Shown here in pieces: positions 35,350 to 42,923 of a stretch of 64,000 bases of DNA (its first letter is position 1; every line of letters begins with the position of its first letter). The stretch is from CAZEVY01 sp964515555 (GTDB taxonomy: Bacteria; Acidobacteriota; Terriglobia; Bryobacterales; Bryobacteraceae), in assembly GCA_964515555.1 (NCBI GenBank), contig CAZEVY010000009.1:31725-95724 (forward strand), read 5' to 3'. The notes under the pieces were generated by a model. The model had not been told where the DNA came from. It saw nothing but the letters and a program-made list of their open reading frames with translations, and ran no database searches. The translations under genes and the position numbers were made by a program.

Positions 35350-36783
35350 ATGCTATCCATTCCCGGCCGATCCGGCCGCACCTGCGACGGGTGGTCGCGG
35401 CGCGAGTTGTTGCGCGTCGGCGGACTGAGCATGCTCGGCGTGAGCCTGCCCGACATTCTCGGGCTGGAAGCGCGCGCGGCCTCCACCGAGAAGAAGATCA
35501 AGCCGACGGCGAAATCGGTCATCATGGTCTTCCTGCAAGGCGGGCCCAGCCACATCGACATCTGGGACCCGAAGCCCGAGGCGCCCTCGAACATCCGCGG
35601 CGAGTTCAAGGCCATCCCGACCAAGATCGACGGCGTGCAGTTCGCCGAGACCATGCCGATGCTGGCGCAACAGATCGACCGGGCGACGCTGATCCGCTCG
35701 ATGAGCTACACGCCGGTGGGCCTGTTCAACCACACGGCGGCCATGTACCAGATGATGACCGGATGGGCGCCCGACAAGGTGTCGCCTTCGGGACAACTGG
35801 AGCCGCCGTCGCCGCGCGACTTTCCGCACATGGGCTGCCAGATCGCGCGCATGCGTCCGCCCGAGGGCGCCATGCTGCCGTTCGTCGAAATGCCGCGGCC
35901 GTTGCAGGAATCGAACGTGATCGGCAAGGGCGGCGCGGCGGGATTTCTCGGCAAGGCGCACGATCCGTATCGGCTCTACCAGGACCCCAGCAAGCCGCTG
36001 CGCACCGACGATCTGACGCTGCGCGCGGAGGTGTCGCCGCAACGGTTGAAGGATCGCTTCGAGCTGCTGAAGGGCGTCAACGGGTCGATGAAGGAACTGG
36101 AGACGGCGGTGAGCTCGTTCGCCTTGAACGAGTATTACGAGAAGGCGTTCGACCTGGTGCTTTCGGGCAAGGCTCGCGACGCCTTCGATCTCGCCAAGGA
36201 AACCGACGCCGTGCGCGACCGCTACGGTCGCGCGACGTTCGGACAGAGCCTGCTGCTGGCGCGGAGGCTGATCGAGGCCGGCACGCGGTTCGTGCAGGTG
36301 AACTGGCCGGCGGTGGCGAACGGGAATCCGGAAGTCGACGCCTGGGACACGCACGCGGCGAATTTCGGACCGCTGAAGAATCTCCACTGTCCGAACCTCG
36401 ACCGCGGCCTCTCGGCGCTGCTGGAGGACATGGACCAGCGGGGGCTGCTGAAGGACACGCTGGTGGTGGCGACGGGCGAGTTCGGGCGGAGTCCGAAGCT
36501 CGGCGTCAGCACGTCGGGCAATAGCAACTCGCCGGACGGCCGCGACCACTGGCCGTATTGCTACACGGCGGTGATCGCCGGCGGCGGAGTGAAGCGCGGC
36601 GTGCAGTACGGGGCGTCGGATGCGCAGGCGTCATCGCCGACCGAGAAGCCGGTGCATCCCAGTGAGCTGGTGGCGACGATCTACCACAGTCTCGGCATCG
36701 ACCCGGCGATGGAGGTGCTGAACGACTTGAAGCAGCCCCGGGCGCTGGTCGAGATGCAGCCGGTGTTGGGGCTGTTCGCGTAA
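35350..36783 (+). CDS. DUF1501 domain protein, Tat-exported
   Basis: 477 aa. ATG 35350 has AGGAGG upstream, and the N-terminus carries a twin-arginine signal (WSRRELLRVGGLSMLGVSLP). Longer upstream starts overlap the pseudouridine synthase gene. The DUF1501 fold is alkaline-phosphatase-like: MVFLQGGPSHIDIWDPKPEA, FNHTAAMYQMMTGWAPD, VNWPAVANGNPEVDAWDTHA, VVATGEFGRSPKLG and PVHPSELVATIYHSLGID. In Planctomycetes and Acidobacteria it usually accompanies a cytochrome-c DUF1549/DUF1553 protein; the one in this window is 25 kb away. Substrate unknown, possibly a sulfated or acidic polymer. Confidence 0.93.
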   Translation: MLSIPGRSGRTCDGWSRRELLRVGGLSMLGVSLPDILGLEARAASTEKKIKPTAKSVIMVFLQGGPSHIDIWDPKPEAPSNIRGEFKAIPTKIDGVQFAETMPMLAQQIDRATLIRSMSYTPVGLFNHTAAMYQMMTGWAPDKVSPSGQLEPPSPRDFPHMGCQIARMRPPEGAMLPFVEMPRPLQESNVIGKGGAAGFLGKAHDPYRLYQDPSKPLRTDDLTLRAEVSPQRLKDRFELLKGVNGSMKELETAVSSFALNEYYEKAFDLVLSGKARDAFDLAKETDAVRDRYGRATFGQSLLLARRLIEAGTRFVQVNWPAVANGNPEVDAWDTHAANFGPLKNLHCPNLDRGLSALLEDMDQRGLLKDTLVVATGEFGRSPKLGVSTSGNSNSPDGRDHWPYCYTAVIAGGGVKRGVQYGASDAQASSPTEKPVHPSELVATIYHSLGIDPAMEVLNDLKQPRALVEMQPVLGLFA

Positions 36784-36792
36784 GGTGGAGAC

Positions 36793-37128
36793 ATGACGCT
36801 GCCGCCCGAAGTCGAGGCCCGATTCAAGAGAATCGAAGACGTCCAACTGGTGATCACCGAGCTCCATAGGCGCGGCGAGAAACGGCTCCAGGAGGAGATC
36901 GATCAGCTCAAGTGGATCCAGGACGCGATGGCGCGCTGGATGGATAAGCTGGCCACCGATCAGGAGGCGGCTCGCGAACGTGAGGAGGCGGCTCGCGAAC
37001 GTGAGGAGGCAGCTCGCGAACGTGAGGAGGAGGCCGGCAGAAGCACCGAGATGATGCGGCAGGCGATCACCGATCTTGCCCGCACGGTCGAGTTGTATCT
37101 GAGGGGCCGCTCCAACGGCAACAACTGA
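36793..37128 (+). CDS. Coiled-coil protein with tandem AAREREE repeats
   Basis: 111 aa. Nearly the whole protein is charged helix: VEARFKRIEDVQLVITELHR, ERRLQ-type heptads and KWIQDAMARWMDKLATDQ. In the centre three copies of AAREREE are coded by a 21-nt tandem repeat. Seven-residue repeats keep a heptad register, so it should be a coiled coil. It has no signal peptide or catalytic motif. It follows the DUF1501 gene by 9 nt, so co-transcription is likely, but a shared function is unproven. Confidence 0.7.
   Translation: MTLPPEVEARFKRIEDVQLVITELHRRGEKRLQEEIDQLKWIQDAMARWMDKLATDQEAAREREEAAREREEAAREREEEAGRSTEMMRQAITDLARTVELYLRGRSNGNN
36964..37026 (+). repeat. Three tandem 21-bp units inside the coiled-coil gene
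   Basis: Units at 36964-36984, 36985-37005 and 37006-37026. The first two are identical; the third differs by one base (silent in the alanine codon). Each adds one heptad (AAREREE) to the protein. Confidence 0.9.
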
Positions 37129-37138
37129 CGGGTAGGCC

Positions 37139-37162
37139 GGGGCGACGCGCGAGCGCCGCCCC
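37139..37162. terminator. GC-rich hairpin between convergent genes
   Basis: GGGGCG-A-CG and CG-C-CGCCCC form an 8-bp stem with one mismatch, around a short loop. No U-run follows. It lies in the 40-nt gap between the coiled-coil gene and the convergent TonB receptor, so it may act as a bidirectional terminator. Similar sequence occurs at 41164-41199. Confidence 0.4.
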
Positions 37163-37168
37163 ACCCGA

Positions 37169-40100
37169 TCAGAAGCTGAATCGCAACATGAACTCGATCA
37201 GGCGGCCGCCGGGGTCATTCGTACCCGAAACGGTAATGTCGCGATAAGAACTCGTCAGCTGACCGAAGTCGGCGCCGACGCCCTGGGTGTTCACCTCGTT
37301 GCCGGCCGCGCCCAGCAGGAAATTGATGGTGTTGAAGGCGTTCAGGAAGTTCGCGCGGAACTCGATCGACTTGCCCTCGGCGATGAAGGTCTTCTTCGCC
37401 AGGCTCAGGTCCCAGCGCTGCTGCCAGGGGCCGTAATAGAAGATGCGGTTGCCGAGCACGCCGGCCTCGGTCGGCGGTCCGTAGTAGGGCTTGGACCGGT
37501 CGAGGTTCGCCAGCGTGAAGCCGCTCGCTTCCCAGGCGGCGAGGGAGTTGTTGATGAAGTCCTGCGGGAGGTAGTAGACGACGCCCAGGCCGTTGGCGGC
37601 GGTCGTCTTGCGGATGGCGATGGAATCCTGGAACTGGCGGGCGGTCATGTTGTGGAGCACGCCGCCGCCGGTGGTGAACTGGTTGACCGTGGCGCGGCCG
37701 GTGAGCAGCTCGGTGGAACCCGACTGGAGGCGCGAGACGCCGGAAAGCTGCCAGCCCTCAACGGCTTTCCGAAGCACCGGATTGCCGGCGGAGAGCATCG
37801 AGCGTCCGGGGCCGAACGGCAGCTCGTAGATGAAGTTGAGCTTGAAGCCGTGGCGGATGTCCCAGGGCGAGGGTCCCTTGTCGTAGCCGAGATTGCGCAG
37901 CGTGGTCGGCTGGCTGAAGGCAGCCGAGTCGGAGGCCAGCATGTTGGAGAGCGACTTGGACCAGACGTAGCTGCCCTGCAACTGGAAGCCGGCGCTCATG
38001 CGGCGTCGCACTTCGAGCTGCAAGGCGTTGTAGGTGGAGTTGCCGGCGTTGGTCAGCAGGAAGGCGCCGCCGTTGACGACGGTCGGATTGGCGGTGAAGA
38101 AATTCGCCGGGTAGCCGGCGCGGGTCAGGTTCTGCATGCGCGTCGAGTTGAATGCGATGGCGTTGGCGAGCGAGCCGGCTTCGCCGCGTTGCAGGTTGGT
38201 GGCGAAGGTGGTGTCGCTGACCAGTCCGAGCGCCGTCTGGATGATCGGGATGGGACGCATGCCGGCGGCGCCGCCGAAGACGGTGCTGTTGGGATTCGTC
38301 TGGCGCGCCAGGTTCAGATTCGACTGCGCGATCTTGAACTCGTCGAGGAAGCCGTTTTCGAAGATGTTCAGCTCGTTGATGTTGTACTGGCGCCACAGCT
38401 TGGTGCCGTGGTTGCCGACGTAGCGGATGTCGAGCACGGTGGAGCGGTTGATCTCGCGCTGCAAGCTGATGTTCCACGACTGCACGTAGCCGGGCCGCAG
38501 GTTGGGATCGAAGTCGTTGACCCCGTTGCCGGCGAGCACGGGCAGCGGATAGCTGGGACGGGCCGCCTCGGCGCGCGCCGGAAGAGTGGCGTCGCGGAAG
38601 TGGACCGATCCGGGGGCGCCGAACTCGGCGGGGAAGTTTCCGGGGTTCACGGTGTAGGACACGGTACGTCCCTGGTTCGAGCCCCAGAGATTGATGGGCA
38701 GGTTCATGCCCTCGCGGATGGTGGCGATCGAGTAGCCGGCCCGGAACACGGCCTTGGGGCCGAGCACCCGCGACACCAGCGGTATCTTGCGGTCCGGAAT
38801 CACCCATGCGAAATTCACGTTCGGCGCGAAGTTCCTCCACTGCGTCTCATAGGCGTACTGTCCCGCCTGGGCCTGAAAGAAGACCGGGACCTGGCCGGTC
38901 ATCACGCCGGGCTTAAACAGGTTGCCGACGCCCGAGAGTCCCCACACGCCTTCGTAGCCGACGCGCGTATAGGACCCGTTCAGGTTGATGAAGGGGAACT
39001 GCACGTCCCAGCGCAGGCCGTAGTTCAAGGTGAACCCGGGACGCACGCGCCAGGAGTCCTGCATGTAAATGGCGAACTCGCGCTGCCGGTTGCGGTCGAC
39101 CGACGGAGCGTGAGCGTAGCCGCCGGTCTGTTCGTCGAGCGCCACCGAGCGGGCTATGGAAGAGATCCGGCCGGTGAGTGTCGCGTACATGTTTCCGGCG
39201 TCGCTGCGATTGGTGGTGGAGCTGTTGGGAAAGTTGGTGGTCGTGAACAGGTTGGTGGCGCCGGTGTTGGCCGGGTCGTTTGCGGCGATGCCGAAGGTCA
39301 CCGAGGGGAACACGGCGCCGCCGGTCGACTGCTGCCAGCTATTCACCTGCGTGAAGCTGCCGCCCATAGTCAAGAAGTGCGATCCGCGCATCCACGTGAG
39401 GTTTTCGGCCGCGGTCCACACCGGGGTGTGGCGCCGCGATTGCGAACTGGCGCGCTGGGGATTCTGCAAACCGAAGCCGAGCGTCAGCGCGTAGCCCCGC
39501 CACTGCTCGAACAGCTTGGGAACGATCTCCTCGCGGAACAGCGAAATGCCCGCCGGTCCGACGCCGAAGCGTGCTTCGTTGGTCAGCCGCGCCGATAGCG
39601 TCGAGCGCAGCGTGCCGACGATTCCCCAGCTGTTGCGCCGCGTGCCGCCCGAATCGGGGTGGCCCAGCACAGTGCCTGTTCCGGGAAGCACCGGATAGAT
39701 TCCGTTCACACCGTCCGGATTGGCGATGTAGTACTGGTAGTTGTACACGGTGTGAAACTGGTGCCGGCTGTTCAAGTTGAAATCCAGCCGGTTCGTCAAG
39801 AACCGCCTTGTGTTCCTTCCCGGCGTCTGGAAACTGAAGTTGTTGCGGTTGTAGTCTGTGTTGGTGGCGACGCGGTCGATCAGGAATCCCGCCGAAGGCG
39901 TGGCCAGGCGCAGATAGTCGCCCAGGATCGATTGCGTCGTCGCATCGGGCGTCGTTGGAAACGGCCGAGTGCCTGCCGGCAGGCTGCCGTTCTGTGCGCG
40001 CGCCAGGTCGTAGAGGTTGACGCTGCGGATCAGGGTCGGATTGGTAGTATCGCGCCACCGGAAAACGCCCTGGGCGGCGCCGGCGGTCGGCACCACGGCG

Positions 40101-41014
40101 GTGACGCGATAGCTTTGCGGCAGCCGGAACTCCTCGAGGTTCACGAAGAAGAACGCCCGGTTCTTGATGATCGGGCCACCGATATTGCCGCCGACCTGGT
40201 TGAGGATCATCTGGTCGCGCGCCAGGCCGTCGCGGTTGTTGAAGTAGTAATTCGCGTTAAGCGCCGTGTTGCGGTGCTGCCAGAAGGTTCCGCCGTGATA
40301 CTCGTTGGAACCGCTCTTGGTGACGAAGCGCACCTGCGCGGCGCCTTCGCCGGCGCTCTCGGCGCCGGCTCCGGCGGTGGAAATGGTTACCTCTTCGATG
40401 GCGTCGGTCTTGGGCATCAGCGTCGAAAAGAACCCGTCGTCGCTCTTCAGCAGGTTGTCCTGGATGTTGAGGCCGTCCATGGTGATGTTCATGCTGCCCT
40501 TGGGCAGGCCGTTGATCGAGGAGGTCCGCGGCGTGCCGACGGTCTGGGTGCCCACCTGGGTGATCACCATCTCGAGGGCGTTGCGGGTGACGAAGGGGAG
40601 CTCCGAGATCTGGCGTCCGACCAGCACCGAGTTGACGGTGGCGGTGGTGGTTTGCAGAACCTCCGAGGAGGCAGCCACCTCGACGGTCTCGGCCACCTGA
40701 CCCAGCTCGAGGGTGACGTTCAGCGTCGCCGCAATGCCGGCGTTCACGACCACGTCGTTGAACACGGCGGTACGGAATCCCTGGGCGACGGCCGTGACGC
40801 GGAAGGTGCCGTTGAGCATGGAAGCGATGGCGTACTCGCCGCGTTCGTTGGTGGTGGTGTTGTAGGTGGTGGCGGTGTCGCGATTGACGACCGTGATCTT
40901 GGCGGCGGGAACGGCGGCGCCTTGCGGGTCAATGACCAGGCCGGAGAGCCGGCTGGTGGTGGACTGCGCCAGTACGAGCCCGGCGGATACAAGTAGAGTG
41001 AGCGCGGTTTTCAA
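37169..41014 (-). CDS. TonB-dependent receptor with carboxypeptidase-regulatory domain (Oar-like)
   Basis: 1281 aa with a signal peptide (MKTALTLLVSAGLVLAQ). Residues 20-110 form a carboxypeptidase regulatory-like beta-sandwich (SRLSGLVIDPQGAAVPAAKI, TNERGEYAIASMLNGTF). Next is a plug-like part (VEVAASSEVLQTTTATVNSV, ISELPFVTRNALEMV, then NGLPKGSMNITMDGLNIQDN) and a long 22-strand barrel (YHGGTFWQHRNTALNANYYF, FQTPGRNTRRFLTNRLDFNL, LNYGLRWDVQFPFI) ending with a C-terminal aromatic (MLRFSF). It should import large polymers or siderophores across the outer membrane. No classical TonB box is recognised. A good sigma-70 promoter lies upstream. Confidence 0.93.
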   Translation of the reverse strand: MKTALTLLVSAGLVLAQSTTSRLSGLVIDPQGAAVPAAKITVVNRDTATTYNTTTNERGEYAIASMLNGTFRVTAVAQGFRTAVFNDVVVNAGIAATLNVTLELGQVAETVEVAASSEVLQTTTATVNSVLVGRQISELPFVTRNALEMVITQVGTQTVGTPRTSSINGLPKGSMNITMDGLNIQDNLLKSDDGFFSTLMPKTDAIEEVTISTAGAGAESAGEGAAQVRFVTKSGSNEYHGGTFWQHRNTALNANYYFNNRDGLARDQMILNQVGGNIGGPIIKNRAFFFVNLEEFRLPQSYRVTAVVPTAGAAQGVFRWRDTTNPTLIRSVNLYDLARAQNGSLPAGTRPFPTTPDATTQSILGDYLRLATPSAGFLIDRVATNTDYNRNNFSFQTPGRNTRRFLTNRLDFNLNSRHQFHTVYNYQYYIANPDGVNGIYPVLPGTGTVLGHPDSGGTRRNSWGIVGTLRSTLSARLTNEARFGVGPAGISLFREEIVPKLFEQWRGYALTLGFGLQNPQRASSQSRRHTPVWTAAENLTWMRGSHFLTMGGSFTQVNSWQQSTGGAVFPSVTFGIAANDPANTGATNLFTTTNFPNSSTTNRSDAGNMYATLTGRISSIARSVALDEQTGGYAHAPSVDRNRQREFAIYMQDSWRVRPGFTLNYGLRWDVQFPFINLNGSYTRVGYEGVWGLSGVGNLFKPGVMTGQVPVFFQAQAGQYAYETQWRNFAPNVNFAWVIPDRKIPLVSRVLGPKAVFRAGYSIATIREGMNLPINLWGSNQGRTVSYTVNPGNFPAEFGAPGSVHFRDATLPARAEAARPSYPLPVLAGNGVNDFDPNLRPGYVQSWNISLQREINRSTVLDIRYVGNHGTKLWRQYNINELNIFENGFLDEFKIAQSNLNLARQTNPNSTVFGGAAGMRPIPIIQTALGLVSDTTFATNLQRGEAGSLANAIAFNSTRMQNLTRAGYPANFFTANPTVVNGGAFLLTNAGNSTYNALQLEVRRRMSAGFQLQGSYVWSKSLSNMLASDSAAFSQPTTLRNLGYDKGPSPWDIRHGFKLNFIYELPFGPGRSMLSAGNPVLRKAVEGWQLSGVSRLQSGSTELLTGRATVNQFTTGGGVLHNMTARQFQDSIAIRKTTAANGLGVVYYLPQDFINNSLAAWEASGFTLANLDRSKPYYGPPTEAGVLGNRIFYYGPWQQRWDLSLAKKTFIAEGKSIEFRANFLNAFNTINFLLGAAGNEVNTQGVGADFGQLTSSYRDITVSGTNDPGGRLIEFMLRFSF

Positions 41015-41049
41015 GTTTTACCCCCAACGCTAAAACAAGGCGTTAGACC

Positions 41050-41079
41050 TGTATACGCCAATCGACGCAGCAAGGTCAA
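41050..41079 (-). promoter_or_regulatory. Sigma-70-type promoter of the TonB-dependent receptor
   Basis: Read on the minus strand: -35 TTGACC (41074-41079), 18-nt spacer, -10 TATACA (41050-41055). It ends 35 nt before the receptor ATG at 41014. Confidence 0.5.
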
Positions 41080-41163
41080 TGGCGCACAGTCGGCATACAC
41101 TCGTAACCTTTTGATGATACACCGGTTACAACATTTACATGTGACAACGGGCGGGATCGGTGG

Positions 41164-41199
41164 GGGCGGCGCTCCAGACCGGGCGCCATAGCGCCGCCC
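41164..41199. other. GC-rich hairpin upstream of the metallohydrolase gene
   Basis: A 10-bp perfect stem, GGGCGGCGCT (41164-41173) with AGCGCCGCCC (41190-41199), and a 16-nt loop that can fold itself. It shares the GTGGGG-CGGCGCTC core with the hairpin at 37139-37162. It may be a REP-like intergenic element or a leader structure. Confidence 0.45.
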
Positions 41200-41226
41200 G
41201 GCCCCACGGTGCTGTAGGATGATTCC

Positions 41227-42375
41227 ATGCACAGCCACAGCCGCCGGGGATTCCTTCGCCAGACCCTCGGCGCCTGCTTCACGGGCGCGACCATTCTCGA
41301 ACAGGCCGTCCTGACCGCCTCGCGGGCGCGCGCGCAATCGGCGACGGCGCTGCCGCGCCTGTTCGACATCGAGAAGGTCGCCGAGGGCGTCTACCTGGCG
41401 GCCGCCCGCGCGCAGGTGATGCTCAACTGCAACGCGGTGGTCTTCGAGAATGCGGCCGACCTGATGATCGTCGACACGCACTCGAAGCCTTCGGCGGTGG
41501 CTTCACTGGTGCGGCAGTTGCGCACCGAGCTGGGGCCGAAGCCCGTGCGATATGTCGTGGCGTCGCATTTCCACTGGGACCACTCGCAGGGGACGCCGTC
41601 GTACCGCCGCATCGCGCCGCACGCCGATATCGTGGCCACCACGGCGACGCGGGCGCTGATGGAGACCGAAACCAAGCCGCGCCTCACGGCTTCGCTCGAG
41701 CAGCTCCGCCAGTCGATCGCGTCCTCGAAGGAGAATCTCGCGAAGGCGAAGACGCCCGAGGAGAAGGCTTACTGGGACCGCATGGTGCGGGAGTCGAACG
41801 ACTATCTCTCCGAGATGAAGAGCTTCACGCCGGAGCTTCCCAACGTGACGGTCGGCGAGGAGCTGGTGATTCACGACAAGGCGCACGAGCTGCGCCTGAT
41901 GTTCCGCGGGCGCGGCCACACGGCGGGCGACGTGGTGGTGTGGTGCCCGCAGAAGCGCGTGGTGGCGACCGGCGATCTGCTGCACAGCTTCGGCCCCTAC
42001 ATGGGCGACTGCTTTCCGGTGGAGTGGCCGCGGACGCTGGTGGGCGTGGCGCAGCTCGATTTCACGCGGGTCGCCGGGGGACACGGGGCGGTGCACGAGG
42101 GCAAGGATCGTCTGTTCCAGATGGCGAACTACATCGAGGAAGTCACCGAGGCGGTGGCGCGCGGCAAGCGCGCGGGCAGGCCGCTGGCCAAGCTTCAGGC
42201 GGAGATCACACCGGCGACGCTCAAGACGCTGGCCGACGGCGGCTACGGGCGCTTCGCCTCGGAGAACGAGCTGAAGTACCGGGTGTTCGCGCCCGGCACG
42301 ACAGTCGATCAGAACATCGCCGCCTTCGTCGCGGCCAACGTGGGGCACGCATTCGAGCGGCTGGACCGGGCGTAG
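41227..42375 (+). CDS. Metallo-beta-lactamase-fold hydrolase, Tat-exported
   Basis: 382 aa. The N-terminus HSHSRRGFLRQTLGACFTG is a twin-arginine signal. The MBL fold shows the metal motif SHFHWDHSQG (H-x-H-x-D-H), GRGHTAGDVVVW (third His) and a later His in GGHGAVH. Acidic residues of the fold are in LMIVDTHSKPSAV. Exported MBL proteins of this type resemble quinoprotein-relay or cyclase-like metallohydrolases, but the substrate is not clear. It is followed 6 nt later by clpS. Confidence 0.85.
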   Translation: MHSHSRRGFLRQTLGACFTGATILEQAVLTASRARAQSATALPRLFDIEKVAEGVYLAAARAQVMLNCNAVVFENAADLMIVDTHSKPSAVASLVRQLRTELGPKPVRYVVASHFHWDHSQGTPSYRRIAPHADIVATTATRALMETETKPRLTASLEQLRQSIASSKENLAKAKTPEEKAYWDRMVRESNDYLSEMKSFTPELPNVTVGEELVIHDKAHELRLMFRGRGHTAGDVVVWCPQKRVVATGDLLHSFGPYMGDCFPVEWPRTLVGVAQLDFTRVAGGHGAVHEGKDRLFQMANYIEEVTEAVARGKRAGRPLAKLQAEITPATLKTLADGGYGRFASENELKYRVFAPGTTVDQNIAAFVAANVGHAFERLDRA

Positions 42376-42381
42376 GGATTC

Positions 42382-42708
42382 ATGGGCACCACCATCGTCG
42401 AGCCGGGAACGGGCGTCCGCTCGGGCGACGAGGAACAGATCACGCCGCTCTACAACGTCGTGCTGCTGGACGATGACGAGCACACCTACGACTACGTGAT
42501 CGAGATGCTGTGCCGCCTGTTCGCCTTCGCCGAGGGGCAGGCGTATCTGAAGGCGGTAGAGGTGGACAAGACCGGGCGGACCATCGTGATCACCTGCGAG
42601 AAGGAGCATGCCGAGTTCGGCAGGGACCAGATACAGGGCTACGGGGCGGACCCGCGGATGCCGCAGTCGAAGGGGTCGATGTCGGCGGTGATCGAGCCGG
42701 CGGGGTGA
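42382..42708 (+). CDS. clpS: ClpS-like adaptor of the ClpAP/ClpCP protease
   Basis: 108 aa. The ClpS core is recognised by YNVVLLDDDEHTYDYVIEML, AEGQAYLKAVEVDKTGRTIV and EKEHAEFGRDQIQGYGADP. ClpS delivers N-degron proteins to ClpA/ClpC. The usual N-D-D at the start of the pocket is D-D-D here, and the His of the E. coli pocket appears replaced by Asp in VEVDKTG, so its N-degron specificity may differ. It lies 6 nt after the MBL gene and is probably co-transcribed. No clpA is in the window. Confidence 0.85.
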   Translation: MGTTIVEPGTGVRSGDEEQITPLYNVVLLDDDEHTYDYVIEMLCRLFAFAEGQAYLKAVEVDKTGRTIVITCEKEHAEFGRDQIQGYGADPRMPQSKGSMSAVIEPAG

Positions 42709-42731
42709 AGTGGGGGGCCTCCCGGGCCCGC

Positions 42732-42874
42732 GTCGGGCCTCCAGGCCCGACTCTGGCGCGACCCGGAGGGTCGCGCGCGTCATTCGGTGACGCGCGGCTT
42801 CCGCCGCGCTGGCGCGCGGCCCCACAGGAGAGCCGGGTAGTGCCTGAATCCTGCGTTGAGATTCAGGCACTACC
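42732..42874. repeat. Cluster of four intergenic hairpins
   Basis: Four separate stems: 42732-42751 (GTCGGGCCT/AGGCCCGAC, 9 bp), 42756-42776 (GCGCGACCC/GGGTCGCGC, 9 bp), 42792-42809 (GCGCGGC/GCCGCGC, 7 bp) and 42836-42874 (15-bp perfect stem GGTAGTGCCTGAATC with a 9-nt loop). They fill the gap between clpS and the next gene. The last could end clpS transcription or be a mobile palindromic repeat. Confidence 0.65.
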
Positions 42875-42923
42875 GAGAGCCGAAACTTCGACGATCACCG
42901 GGGGTTACAATAGCACTGGATTC

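Noticed and set aside
42510..42923. Extension of the TIGR03437 propeller gene into clpS
   Set aside because: The signal peptide starts at ATG 42924, and the extension crosses clpS and the hairpin cluster in another frame.
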